Below, one piece after another: positions 15,733-23,511 of a stretch of DNA of 64,000 nucleotides. The stretch covers positions 90,990 to 154,989 of the forward strand of contig NZ_SMKW01000011.1 of NCBI RefSeq assembly GCF_004348985.1, in the 5' to 3' direction. Each line of letters begins with the position of its first letter. Within the stretch, counting starts at the first letter, position 1. This stretch comes from Saccharopolyspora elongata. Its GTDB lineage: Bacteria > Actinomycetota > Actinomycetes > Mycobacteriales > Pseudonocardiaceae. The notes under the pieces are model-generated. The model was given only the letters and a program-made list of their open reading frames with translations, was not told where the DNA came from and made no database searches. A program made the translations under genes and the position numbers.

Positions 15733-16650
15733 ATGACCGGCAGCATCGCCCGGGACCACGGAACGCCGCCGCAGTCCGACCGCGCCGATTTCGCGGACCG
15801 GCTGCTGCGCTCCTCGGAGATCCTCTCCTACGACCCGGTCCAGAAGGTGGACTGGGAGACGCCGCTGGACACGAGCTACCACGGCACGAGCCCCGAGTGG
15901 AGCACGCTCTACGGCACCTCCTACTGGAAGGAGATGACGCCGGAGCAGCAGCGCGAGCTGACGCGCCAGGAGGCCGCGTCGGTGGCGAGCACCGGCATCT
16001 GGTTCGAAATGATCCTGCAGCAGATGGTGCTGCGGGACTTCTACGCGAAGGACCCGACCGATCCCGCCTTCCAGTGGGCGCTGACCGAAATCGCCGACGA
16101 GTGCCGGCACTCGATCATGTTCGCGCGCGGCGCCGCGAAGCTGCGCGCCCCGGCGTACCGGCCGACGCGGTTGGTGGTGGAGCTCGGCCGCGTGTTCAAG
16201 ACCGTCGCCTTCGGCGAGGCCGCCTACGCGGCGATCCTGGTCGCCGAGGAGGTCCTGGACGTCATGCAGCGGGACTGGATGCGCGACGAGCGGGTCGTGC
16301 CGTTCGTCCGGACGGTGAACAACATCCACGTCGTCGAGGAATCGCGGCACATGAAGTTCGCCCGCGAGGAGACCAAGACCCGGCTGGAGGGCGCGGGCCG
16401 GCTGCGGCGGCAGATCACCGCGGTCGTGGTGGCCGGCGCGTCGTACTTCATCGTCACCAGCATGTGGAACCGCAAGGTGTACGAGAACGCCGGGCTCGAC
16501 CCGAAGCGGGCCATCCGCGAGGCGAAGGCGAACGAGCACCACAAGTCGATGCTGCGCTCCAGCTGCGCCGGCCTGATGGAGTTCCTCAGCTCCGCCGGGC
16601 TGCTCACCAAGGCGTCGCACTGGTTCTACAAGCGCGCGAACCTGATCTGA
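15733..16650 (+). CDS. AurF-type diiron oxygenase
   Basis: Non-haem diiron oxygenase of the p-aminobenzoate N-oxygenase (AurF) family, 305 aa. The four-helix iron site is visible as Glu in TRQEAASV, the E-x3-E-x2-H of EIADECRHS, Glu in VAEEVLD and EESRHMKFA. AurF oxidises an arylamine to a nitro group; relatives oxidise other amines or alcohols, so the substrate here is open. The gene ends 4 bp before a ferredoxin/NADP-reductase fusion, which would supply the electrons the diiron site needs. Preceded by the promoter/operator region at 15627-15684. Confidence 0.87.
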   Translation: MTGSIARDHGTPPQSDRADFADRLLRSSEILSYDPVQKVDWETPLDTSYHGTSPEWSTLYGTSYWKEMTPEQQRELTRQEAASVASTGIWFEMILQQMVLRDFYAKDPTDPAFQWALTEIADECRHSIMFARGAAKLRAPAYRPTRLVVELGRVFKTVAFGEAAYAAILVAEEVLDVMQRDWMRDERVVPFVRTVNNIHVVEESRHMKFAREETKTRLEGAGRLRRQITAVVVAGASYFIVTSMWNRKVYENAGLDPKRAIREAKANEHHKSMLRSSCAGLMEFLSSAGLLTKASHWFYKRANLI

Positions 16651-16654
16651 GCCC

Positions 16655-18124
16655 ATGGCGTACGCGATCACCCAGACCTGCTGCAACGACGCGACCTGCG
16701 TGAAGGTCTGCCCGGTCAACTGCATCCACCCGACGCCGGACGAGCCGGACTTCGGCACCACCGAGATGCTCTACATCGACCCCGCCTCCTGCATCGACTG
16801 CGGCGCCTGCGCCGATGCCTGCCCGGTCGAGGCGATCTTCCCGGTGGAGCACCTGACCGCGCCGCTGCAGGCGTACGCCGAGGTCAACGCCGCCTACTAC
16901 GCGGGCGCGGAGCCCACGGCGGAGACTGCCGATCCGGCGCCGAACTTCCACCGCTGGGGGCCGCCGGTGTTCGGCCGCGCCATCCCCAGCGACTTCGCGC
17001 CGCTGGACGTCGCGGTCGTGGGCACCGGCCCCGCGGGCATGTACGCGGTGGAGGACCTGCTCCTGCGCACCAATTCCCGGGTCACGCTGATCGACCGGCT
17101 GCCCGTCGCGGGCGGGCTCGTGCGCTACGGCGTCGCGCCCGACCACCCGTCGACGAAGAAGATCGGCGAGACCTTCAGCCGCTTCCACACCCACCCGCGG
17201 CTGCGGCTGCGCCTGGGCGTCGAGGTCGGCAGGGACGTCACCGCTGCCGAGCTCGCCGCCCGGCACGACGCGGTGATCTACGCCGTCGGCGCCTCCTCGG
17301 CGCGCCGGCTCGGCATTCCCGGCGAGGACCTGCCCGGCAGCGTCGCCGCCACCACCCTCGTGGGCTGGTACAACGGGCACCCGGACGTCCCGGCCGACGC
17401 GATCGACCTCTCGGCGGAGCGGGTGGTCGTGGTGGGCAACGGCAATGTCGCGCTCGACGTGGCCAGGATCCTGACCGCGGATCCGGTGGCCTTGGAAGGC
17501 ACCACCATCTCCCCCGCCGCGCTGGCGCAGCTCCGGTCGAGCAAGGTCCGCGAGGTCGTGCTCCTCGGCCGCCGCGGCCCCGAATCCGCCGCGTACACGA
17601 CGCCGGAGCTGCTCGCGCTCACCCAGCTCGACGACGTCGAACTCGTCGTGGACGGCCACGACGCGCAGATCGGGGCGGCCATCGAGACGGCACCCGCCGG
17701 CGGCAAGGCGAGCCTGCTCCGGGGCCTCGCGCGCGAGGCCGTCGACTGGTCCGCGCCTCCCCGGCACGGGCGCCGCCGCATCGTGCTCCGCTTCCACTCC
17801 GCGCCGGTGGAGATCAGCGGCGACACGCAGGTGCGCGCGCTCCGCGTTACCGGCCGCGCCGACGAGGTGGAGATCACCGCTGGCCAGGTGGTGCGGGCGA
17901 TCGGTTACCGGGGCACGGAACTGCCCGGCCTGCCCTTCGACGAGGACACCGGCACCGTCCCGCACGCGGACGGCCGGGTGGACGGACGGCCGGGGACCTA
18001 CGTCGTGGGCTGGATCAAGCGCGGCCCCACCGGCGGCATCGGCGCCAACCGGACGTGCGCCCGGGAAACGGTCGACGCACTGCTCGACGACGCCATCGCC
18101 GGCCGCCTCCCGGCATCGCGCTGA
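16655..18124 (+). CDS. Ferredoxin-NADP reductase with N-terminal ferredoxin (FprB type)
   Basis: Fusion of a two-cluster bacterial ferredoxin with an adrenodoxin-reductase-like FAD/NADPH domain, 489 aa. The ferredoxin (about 1-70) has Cys9/10, Cys15, Cys19-Pro and Cys23, then CIDCGACADACP for the second cluster; the spacing before Cys15 is shorter than in classical 7Fe ferredoxins, as in the FprB group. From about residue 108, VAVVGTGPAGMYAVEDLL is the FAD fold and VVVVGNGNVALDVARIL the NADP fold. It moves electrons from NADPH to ferredoxin clusters within one chain. Directly behind the diiron oxygenase, it is its probable redox partner. Confidence 0.93.
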   Translation: MAYAITQTCCNDATCVKVCPVNCIHPTPDEPDFGTTEMLYIDPASCIDCGACADACPVEAIFPVEHLTAPLQAYAEVNAAYYAGAEPTAETADPAPNFHRWGPPVFGRAIPSDFAPLDVAVVGTGPAGMYAVEDLLLRTNSRVTLIDRLPVAGGLVRYGVAPDHPSTKKIGETFSRFHTHPRLRLRLGVEVGRDVTAAELAARHDAVIYAVGASSARRLGIPGEDLPGSVAATTLVGWYNGHPDVPADAIDLSAERVVVVGNGNVALDVARILTADPVALEGTTISPAALAQLRSSKVREVVLLGRRGPESAAYTTPELLALTQLDDVELVVDGHDAQIGAAIETAPAGGKASLLRGLAREAVDWSAPPRHGRRRIVLRFHSAPVEISGDTQVRALRVTGRADEVEITAGQVVRAIGYRGTELPGLPFDEDTGTVPHADGRVDGRPGTYVVGWIKRGPTGGIGANRTCARETVDALLDDAIAGRLPASR

Positions 18125-18132
18125 GGCGGCCT

Positions 18133-18180
18133 CGCCGGACCCGCGGCAGGGGTTTGCCCCACCCCGCCGCGGGTCCGGCG
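18133..18180 (+). terminator. Strong terminator hairpin
   Basis: A perfect 15-bp stem, CGCCGGACCCGCGGC (18133-18147) with GCCGCGGGTCCGGCG (18166-18180), lies 9 nt after the reductase stop, before the methyltransferase gene. It ends the diiron oxygenase transcript. Confidence 0.85.
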
Positions 18181-18236
18181 AACTCCCGGGACTCGTAGAA
18201 TCCGAGGGCAACGGTAGTCGCGAAGGCGAAGCAGCG

Positions 18237-18902
18237 ATGTCCTCGAATCTGGGATCGTCCCAGCAGCAGCACTGGCAGGCGGCCTACCGGGACCATCCCC
18301 ACATGTACGGGGACGCGCCCTCGGAACCCGCGCGCTACGCCGCCGAGCTGTTCCGCACCCGCGGCGCGCGTTCCGTGCTCGAACTCGGCGCCGGTCACGG
18401 GCGCGACGCCAGGCACTTCGCCCGCGCCGGTTTCACCGTGCACGCCACCGATTTCAGCCCCGTCGGCCTGCAGCAGCTGGCCCAGGACGCCGAGCGGGAC
18501 GGGCTCGCCGAGCGGATCACCACCGCCGTCCACGATGCGCGCGAGCCGCTGCCGCTACCCGACGAGAGCGTGGACGCCGTGTTCGCGCACATGTTGCTGT
18601 GCATGGCTTTGTCCACAGCGGACATTCGCGCGCTCGTCGGCGAGATCGGGCGGGTCCTGCGACCCGGCGGCACGCTCGTCTACACCGTCCGCCACACCGG
18701 CGACGCGCACTGGGGCGCCGGAATCTCGCACGGCGACGACATCTACGAGCACGGCGGTTTCGCGGTGCACTTCTTCGGGCGGGCCCTCGTGGACGACCTC
18801 GCCGCCGGCTGGCGCCTCGACGGGGTCCACGCGTTCGAAGAGGGCGAACTGCCCCGCCGACTGTGGCGCGTCACCCAGACCCGCCCGTCGAGTCCTCAGT
18901 AG
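18237..18902 (+). CDS. Class I SAM-dependent methyltransferase
   Basis: 221 aa, Rossmann-type methyltransferase. Motif I is VLELGAGHGRDARHFA near residue 45-60, motif II HATDFSP and the post-I acidic region DESVDAVFAHMLL follow; RVLRPGGTLVYTVRH is motif III. Substrate unknown: small-molecule (UbiE/tellurite-like) methylation fits the sequence best. It stands alone between the terminator at 18133 and a converging gene at 18916. Confidence 0.88.
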   Translation: MSSNLGSSQQQHWQAAYRDHPHMYGDAPSEPARYAAELFRTRGARSVLELGAGHGRDARHFARAGFTVHATDFSPVGLQQLAQDAERDGLAERITTAVHDAREPLPLPDESVDAVFAHMLLCMALSTADIRALVGEIGRVLRPGGTLVYTVRHTGDAHWGAGISHGDDIYEHGGFAVHFFGRALVDDLAAGWRLDGVHAFEEGELPRRLWRVTQTRPSSPQ

Positions 18903-18915
18903 ACGGATCAGGCGC

Positions 18916-19662
18916 TTACGAGCGGCGGCGAGGTTTCCCTCGCTTGGGAGCGCCGGAACGCGGCTGCCGGTTGCCACCGGCCGGCTTGCGGGCGGCGGCC
19001 TTCTTGCCGTCGCCTTCGGGACGCTTGCGCTTCGCCTGCGCCGGGGCCGGTGGGCGTCCGCGCGTGCTGTTGACGGTCCGCCCGCGGACGATCCCGATGA
19101 ACTGCTCCATCAGGTCGGTGGTCTCGTCCTCCAGCCACGACAGCGCGACCCGCGACTGCGGCACGTCGACGATCGGCCGGTAGGTGAGGTCCCGGCGGTG
19201 GTGCAGCCGGGCGAGCGACTGCGGGACGACGAGCAGGCCCACGCCGGCGGCCACCAGCTGGATGGCGTCCGCGGTCGTGGCCGGGCGCTCGATCGCCGGG
19301 CGGCCGGGCGGCCGCTCCCAGTCGAGGGTGTCGTCGAGCGGGTGCAGCACGAGCTCGTCGGCGAGGTCGTCGACGGACACCTCTTCGGCCGTGGTCACGA
19401 CGTGGTCCTTCGGGACCACGACCACCGTCGTCTCGGTGTAGAGCGGGATCGCGTGCAGGCCCTCCCGGTCCGTCGGCAACCGGAGGAGGACCGCGTCGGC
19501 GTCACCGGCCCGCACCAGGCCGGCGGCTTCGGCGGCGGTCACCTGCACGAGGTGCAGCGGGACCTCGGGCGACCGCTCGTGCCAGGTCCGCGCCCACTTG
19601 CCGGGCGTCACCCCCGGCACGTATGCGAGCGTGAACGAGGGTTGTCCGTCCGAGCCTGTCAC
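18916..19662 (-). CDS. LysR-type substrate-binding domain protein lacking the HTH
   Basis: 248 aa. The N-terminal 180 residues match a LysR effector-binding domain (FTLAYVPGVTPGKW, ADAVLLRLP, VVVVPKDHVV, VAAGVGLLVVPQS), but there is no winged helix in front of it and no room for one before the start. The C-terminal ~60 residues are a Lys/Arg/Pro/Gly-rich tail (KRKRPEGDGKKAAARK) resembling the basic tails of actinobacterial histone-like proteins. I infer non-specific nucleic-acid binding through the tail, with ligand sensing in front. Transcribed divergently from the DUF5997-like gene, 60 bp apart. Confidence 0.8.
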   Translation of the reverse strand: MTGSDGQPSFTLAYVPGVTPGKWARTWHERSPEVPLHLVQVTAAEAAGLVRAGDADAVLLRLPTDREGLHAIPLYTETTVVVVPKDHVVTTAEEVSVDDLADELVLHPLDDTLDWERPPGRPAIERPATTADAIQLVAAGVGLLVVPQSLARLHHRRDLTYRPIVDVPQSRVALSWLEDETTDLMEQFIGIVRGRTVNSTRGRPPAPAQAKRKRPEGDGKKAAARKPAGGNRQPRSGAPKRGKPRRRS

Positions 19663-19722
19663 GTGGCCAGGCTACCGGGCGTCGTCGCAGGTAGTGCGCA
19701 CCCGGTCGATACCCTTGAGGGC

Positions 19723-20115
19723 ATGACGTCGCAGAAGACTCCCCAGACGATGAAGCCCGCGACCGCGGCGAAGAAGCTGAACGTGTACCTCGAGGCCACC
19801 CCCGCGGAGTTCCAGGAGGGTGTCGTCTCGCGCGACGAGTTGAACGCCCTGCAGACCAGCCCGCCGGAGTGGCTGCGCGAGCTGCGGCGCGACGGCCCCC
19901 ACCCGCGGCAGGTCGTCGCGGCGAAGCTGGGCGTCTCCATCGGCGGCCTCGCGCGCGGCGGGGTCACCGAGGCGCTCACCACGGAGCAGATCGAGACGTT
20001 GAAGGCGGACAACCCCGAGTGGCTCCAGCAGGAGCGCGCCACCCAGGCGGATGTCCGCAAGGAGACGGCGCGCATCAAGGAGAAGGCGGCCGAACGCCGC
20101 CAACGGCGTCCCTGA
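19723..20115 (+). CDS. Small basic/acidic helical protein, DUF5997-like
   Basis: 130 aa, soluble, strongly helical at the C terminus (RKETARIKEKAAERRQRRP). The middle, PPEWLRELRRDGPHPRQVVA followed by KLGVSIGGLARGG, resembles actinobacterial DUF5997 proteins; the family name is from memory. These are often encoded beside the HTH-less LysR-like protein, as here, which suggests a functional pair. The ATG at 19723 is chosen because the gene-like region begins there; the frame is open far upstream only as antisense of its neighbours. Confidence 0.72.
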   Translation: MTSQKTPQTMKPATAAKKLNVYLEATPAEFQEGVVSRDELNALQTSPPEWLRELRRDGPHPRQVVAAKLGVSIGGLARGGVTEALTTEQIETLKADNPEWLQQERATQADVRKETARIKEKAAERRQRRP

Positions 20116-20163
20116 CGCCGACCACCGGCGCCGCCGGCGGGGTCGGGCGGCGCCTCCGCGGTC

Positions 20164-20685
20164 TCACCAGCCGCGGGCACCGTCCCACTGCTCGCGCAGG
20201 AGGTCCGCGTGGCCCGCGTGGCGGGCGGTGTCCAGGGCGACGTGGCAGAGCGCCCAGCGGAGCGTGTAGTCGTCGGCCGTCTGGGCGCCGGTGCTGTCCA
20301 GTTCCAGATCGTCGATGATGCGGTCGCTGTCCCGGCACGCTTCGCGGTAGCGGGCCAGCAGATCGGGCAGGGACTCGTCGGCGGACGTGATCCAGTCGCC
20401 GTCGGGGTTCTGCGGGTCGAACGGCATCGGCACGTCCCGGCCGCCGAGGACGACCTGGAACCAGTGCTGTTCCACGGTGGTCAGGTGCTTGACGATGCCC
20501 GCCAGCGAGGTGTTCGAACGCGTCGGGTTGTACCGGGCGCCGTCTTCGGAGAGCCCGGCCACCTTGCCCAGGATGGTGTTGCGGCCGAACTCCAGCCAGG
20601 CCTGGAGCATTTCCTTCTCCCCGAGCCCGTGCTTCGGGATCCGACGCTGCGGAGCGTCTGCGCAAACCGGAACGTGCTGCGCCAT
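20164..20685 (-). CDS. DinB/DUF664-family protein
   Basis: 173 aa, DinB-like four-helix bundle of the DUF664 (mini-circle) group. Recognisable segments: SLAGIVKHLTTVEQHWFQ with the first metal-type His pair, and HVALDTARHAGHADLLREQW with the C-terminal His residues. Members are metal-binding, some acting as thiol-dependent transferases. The ATG at 20685 is preferred over the longer open frame to 20841, which would run over the regulatory palindromes. Divergent from the Lrp-type regulator, sharing its promoter region. Confidence 0.85.
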   Translation of the reverse strand: MAQHVPVCADAPQRRIPKHGLGEKEMLQAWLEFGRNTILGKVAGLSEDGARYNPTRSNTSLAGIVKHLTTVEQHWFQVVLGGRDVPMPFDPQNPDGDWITSADESLPDLLARYREACRDSDRIIDDLELDSTGAQTADDYTLRWALCHVALDTARHAGHADLLREQWDGARGW

Positions 20686-20798
20686 GTGCGTCTCATCTCT
20701 GCTTGCCTGCAACGGGAAAACCGAGCGCGGGTCGGCGGCGGACGAACGGCGCGGATCACGATCGCCTCCCAGAGTTCGTCGCACCAGACCGCACTCGA

Positions 20799-20846
20799 CC
20801 GACATTTTCGAATGTCGGTGACGCTCACAGCTTATGATCACAAGCT
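20799..20846. promoter_or_regulatory. Palindromes in the DinB/Lrp divergent region
   Basis: Two elements. CCGACATT-TTCG-AATGTCGG (20799-20818) is a perfect 8-bp stem around TTCG. AGCTTATGATCACAAGCT (20829-20846) is an 18-bp palindrome with one mismatched pair, 40 bp before the Lrp start, the usual place and form for an autoregulatory Lrp/AsnC operator. Confidence 0.55.
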
Positions 20847-20886
20847 AGAGTCTGTCCATGGCATTGGAATCAAAGGAAGCCAAGGG

Positions 20887-21357
20887 GTGAAGGTGGCGGA
20901 AGAACCGGACGCGGTCGACCACGCGCTGCTGGCCGAACTCCAGGAGGACGGCCGGATGACGCACGCCGAGCTGGGGCGCCGGGTGGGGCTGAGCGCACCC
21001 GCGGTGGCCGAGCGGCTGCGCCGGCTGGAGCGGCTCGGCGTGATCACCGGCTATGCCGTCCGGCTGAACCCCGCGAAGCTGGGCTTCCACGTCGTCGCGT
21101 TCATCCGGCTGGCCGCGTTCGGCACCGAGCCCGCCGAGGGCTCGATCGACCGGCTGACGGAGATCCCGGAAGTCCTGGAGTCGCATCACGTCGTCGGCGA
21201 CGACTGCTGGATCTTCAAGGTGGCGGTGCCGGATGTCGGCCGCCTGGAGGAGATCCTCGGGTCGATGACCGCGCTGGGCCGGACGACCACCTCGATCGTG
21301 CTGTCCTCCCCGGTGACCGGGAACAAGCTCCCGATCTCCGGCGAACCCGCCGGCTGA
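20887..21357 (+). CDS. Lrp/AsnC-family regulator
   Basis: About 156 aa, the family's normal size. The N-terminal HTH (DHALLAELQEDGRMTHAELG, then RRVGLSAPAVAERLRRLE) is followed by an AsnC/RAM ligand domain (NPAKLGFHVVAFIRL, ESHHVVGDDCWIFKVAV). Start GTG 20887; GTG 20893 has the better-spaced AAGGGG and may be the true start. It probably binds the palindrome at 20829-20846 and controls itself and perhaps the DinB gene; ligands are typically amino acids. Confidence 0.9.
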   Translation: MKVAEEPDAVDHALLAELQEDGRMTHAELGRRVGLSAPAVAERLRRLERLGVITGYAVRLNPAKLGFHVVAFIRLAAFGTEPAEGSIDRLTEIPEVLESHHVVGDDCWIFKVAVPDVGRLEEILGSMTALGRTTTSIVLSSPVTGNKLPISGEPAG

Positions 21358-21374
21358 CCGGGCAGGACACCGGC

Positions 21375-21402
21375 TCGGCCGGCCCGGAGCCGGGCCGGCC
21401 GA
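21375..21402. terminator. Bidirectional terminator hairpin
   Basis: TCGGCCGGCCCGG (21375-21387) and CCGGGCCGGCCGA (21390-21402) form a perfect 13-bp inverted repeat between the converging Lrp and deaminase genes. Confidence 0.75.
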
Positions 21403-21407
21403 CGCGA

Positions 21408-21905
21408 TCACGCGGTCGGGGCTCCGGCGACGCGGCGCTCCCCGCCGTTGCGCGCCTGCCATTCCCGGTAGACGTCGACGGCGGCGTCGCGGGGGTGGTA
21501 GGTCATCGGCAGGCGGCGCTCGTCCCAGTCCCTGGCGAACTCGCCGTAGAAGGTGGTGAGCTCGAAGTACTTCCGGTCGTCCACGTAGTGCGGCTCGTAG
21601 TCGTCGCGGGTGGTGAGGAAGACCACCTCGTCGGGGCTGCAGTAGTACAGCGAGCCCAGGCACATCGGGCACGGGTGCGCCAGGACGTAGATGGTGGCGC
21701 CGGTGAGGTGCTCGGTACCGAGCTTCGTGCAGGCCTCGCGGATGGCGAGGATCTCGGCGTGGGCGGTGGGGTCGCCGGTCTGGGCCACCTTGTTGGGGCT
21801 TTCCGCGACGATCTGGCCGTCCTTGACGATCACCGTCGCGAACGGGCGGCCGCCCTCGGCGACGTTCTGCCGCGCGAGGTCGATGGTGCGCTGTGCGAAG
21901 TCCAC
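21408..21905 (-). CDS. Cytidine-deaminase-fold nucleobase deaminase
   Basis: 165 aa zinc deaminase of the CDA/guanine deaminase/TadA superfamily. Zinc site: His49 and catalytic Glu51 in HAEIL, Cys79 and Cys82 in PCPMC. Length and the C-terminal DYEPHYVDDRKYFELTTFYG region resemble guanine- or isoguanine-type deaminases more than tRNA adenosine deaminase. It lies downstream of the cyanase/carbonic anhydrase genes on the same strand, separated by the structured repeat at 21996-22173, so it may belong to a nitrogen-scavenging operon that releases ammonia. Confidence 0.88.
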   Translation of the reverse strand: MDFAQRTIDLARQNVAEGGRPFATVIVKDGQIVAESPNKVAQTGDPTAHAEILAIREACTKLGTEHLTGATIYVLAHPCPMCLGSLYYCSPDEVVFLTTRDDYEPHYVDDRKYFELTTFYGEFARDWDERRLPMTYHPRDAAVDVYREWQARNGGERRVAGAPTA

Positions 21906-21995
21906 AGGATTCCTTCCTCCGGTTGCGCTGAGCGTTTTTCATCCTGGTCGGCCTGCAGTCGCGGGCCGCAAAGCTGCACGTCGACGGGATATCGC

Positions 21996-22173
21996 ATGCG
22001 CCACAGGCGCATAACCCACCCACGACACCTGCACCGCCGCGGGTTCTCAGGGGCTTCCTGGCGAGGACGGCCCCTCCGCCGCGTATTGGACATACATCAG
22101 GAGGGGCACCCACAGACCAGGAAGCCTCTGAGGTTCCGCCACCCGCACCGCCACCCAAAACGAGGCTGGAAAA
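21996..22173 (+). repeat. Covarying multi-stem element, copy 1
   Basis: Intergenic structured element. 5' hairpin ATGCGCC-ACA-GGCGCAT (21996-22012); the conserved stretch GCACCGCCGCGGGTTCTCAG; a 16-bp outer helix CTCAGGGGCTTCCTGG (22046-22061) with CCAGGAAGCCTCTGAG (22117-22132), one G-U; an inner 8-bp helix GCCCCTCC (22070-22077) with GGAGGGGC (22100-22107); loop GCGTATTGGACATAC; then GGTTCCGCCACCCGCACCGC. Copies at 38385 and 49505 keep the loops but change the stems. It lies between cynS and the deaminase, written here on the strand opposite to those genes. Confidence 0.8.
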
Positions 22174-22195
22174 ACCTCACTGGTTCGGGTCCGCC

Positions 22196-22666
22196 TCAGA
22201 AGGGCTTGGTCGGCAGGTACTTGCCGTCGAGGGTGATCACGGCGCGCTCGCCGCCCTCGGGGTCGGCGACCTTCTTGACGTCCAGCCGGAAGTTGATGGC
22301 GCTGATGATGCCGTCGCCGAACTGCTCGTGGACCAGGGCCTTCAGGGTGGTGCCGTAGACCTGGAGCATCTCGTAGAAGCGGTAGATGGTCGGGTCGGTC
22401 GGGACACCGCCGTCGATGGAGCCGCGGGTCGGGATGGTCTGCAGCAGCATCGCGGCGTCGTCGTCGAGGCCCAGCAGTTCGGTGACGGCCTTGGCCGCCG
22501 CCTCCGGCAGGGCGTGCTGGCCGAGGACGGCGGCGGTGACGAAGGCCGTCGACAGGCCGGCGGCCTCGGCGATCTGCTGCCAGGTCAGGTCTTTGCGGGT
22601 CTTGGCCTCCACGGCGGCCGCGGCCACGGACTGGCGGGCGGTGGGGTCGAACTGGGCGTGCGGCAT
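22196..22666 (-). CDS. cynS: Cyanate hydratase (cyanase)
   Basis: 156 aa, full length. It catalyses cyanate + bicarbonate to ammonia + 2 CO2 (via carbamate) as a cytoplasmic decamer. The catalytic triad sits at the same numbers as in E. coli CynS: Arg96 and Glu99 in YRFYEM, Ser122 in ISAINFRLD. The N-terminal helical domain carries the HTH-like [14 protein letters not shown] segment. AAGGAAG precedes ATG 22666. Downstream of carbonic anhydrase on the same strand with a hairpin repeat at 22746 between them, and controlled in all likelihood by the divergent LysR regulator at 23512. Confidence 0.97.
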   Translation of the reverse strand: MPHAQFDPTARQSVAAAAVEAKTRKDLTWQQIAEAAGLSTAFVTAAVLGQHALPEAAAKAVTELLGLDDDAAMLLQTIPTRGSIDGGVPTDPTIYRFYEMLQVYGTTLKALVHEQFGDGIISAINFRLDVKKVADPEGGERAVITLDGKYLPTKPF

Positions 22667-22745
22667 GGGGCGTGCTTCCTTTCGGGTGGCCGCCGCGCGC
22701 TGCGGCGGGGTTTCCGCCCGCGGTACCGGGGCGGTTGCGTCCTGC

Positions 22746-22791
22746 CTCGTGAGCGTTTTGGAGTGCCATGGCGCTCCAAAACGCGCACGAG
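22746..22791. repeat. CTCGTGAGTG hairpin family, copy 2
   Basis: CTCGTGAGCGTTTTGGAG pairs with CTCCAAAACGCGCACGAG around TGCCATGGCG, with one mismatch. It lies between the carbonic anhydrase and cynS genes and so could attenuate transcription within the cyn operon. Confidence 0.8.
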
Positions 22792-22797
22792 CCGGGG

Positions 22798-23394
22798 TCA
22801 GGCGACCTGGGGGCGGAGGTCGCCGGCGTCGAGCTCGTCGACGGTGCCGGTCGGGATGTCGAAGATCCAGCCGTGCATTCGCACGGTGCCCTTCGCGAGG
22901 GCCCGCGCCACCGACGGATGGGTGGCGAGGTTCGCCAGTTGCGCGGCGACGTTGTCGCGGACCAGCGCGCCCACGGCATCGCGATCGCCGGGTGCGGTGC
23001 GGCCGGGAGCGGAGTCCGCGTGGCGCAACCAGTCGGCGATGGCGGGCATGCCGGTCAGGTCGTGGCCCTCGGCGATGGCGGTCATCGCGCCGCAGGCGGA
23101 GTGACCGCACACGACGATGTCCGACACGCCCAGGACCGCGACGGCGTACTCGATGCTCGCGGTGACGCCGTCCGCGCCCGGGGCGTAGGCGGGCACCAGG
23201 TTGCCCGCGGTCCTGATGACGAACAGCTCGCCCGGCTCCTGCTGGGTGATCAGCTCGGGCACGACTCGCGCGTCCGAGCAGCCGACGAACAGCGTGCTCG
23301 GCCGGTGGACGGCGCCGAGGCCGGCGAACAGGTTCGCCTTGGCCGGGAAGACCTCTTCCTGGAAGCGGCGGATTCCCTCGGCGAGGTGGTGCAT
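22798..23394 (-). CDS. cynT: Beta-class carbonic anhydrase (CynT-like)
   Basis: 198 aa zinc enzyme interconverting CO2 and bicarbonate. Beta-class zinc ligands Cys39 (with the Asp41-Arg43 dyad, VGCSDARV), His98 and Cys101 (VCGHSACGA). Next to cyanase it regenerates the bicarbonate that cyanase consumes, the classical CynT role. ATG 23394 has GGAAGGAGAG 5-10 nt upstream; the frame continues far upstream without meaning. First gene of the cyn transcript, divergent from cynR. Confidence 0.95.
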   Translation of the reverse strand: MHHLAEGIRRFQEEVFPAKANLFAGLGAVHRPSTLFVGCSDARVVPELITQQEPGELFVIRTAGNLVPAYAPGADGVTASIEYAVAVLGVSDIVVCGHSACGAMTAIAEGHDLTGMPAIADWLRHADSAPGRTAPGDRDAVGALVRDNVAAQLANLATHPSVARALAKGTVRMHGWIFDIPTGTVDELDAGDLRPQVA

Positions 23395-23511
23395 GCCCAC
23401 TCTCCTTCCGGACTTCTGCGGGGACCGACCACTCAACCGTGCACCAGCTGGGGCGATAGTGTCCAAGTCGCACTTCGCATGATCACGATTGGTCTCATCT
23501 ATAGTCGCGCC

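Noticed and set aside
15733..18902. Part of an antibiotic biosynthetic cluster (AurF, methyltransferase, P450)
   Set aside because: No synthase, NRPS or resistance genes; a strong terminator separates the methyltransferase, and the P450 is a remnant.
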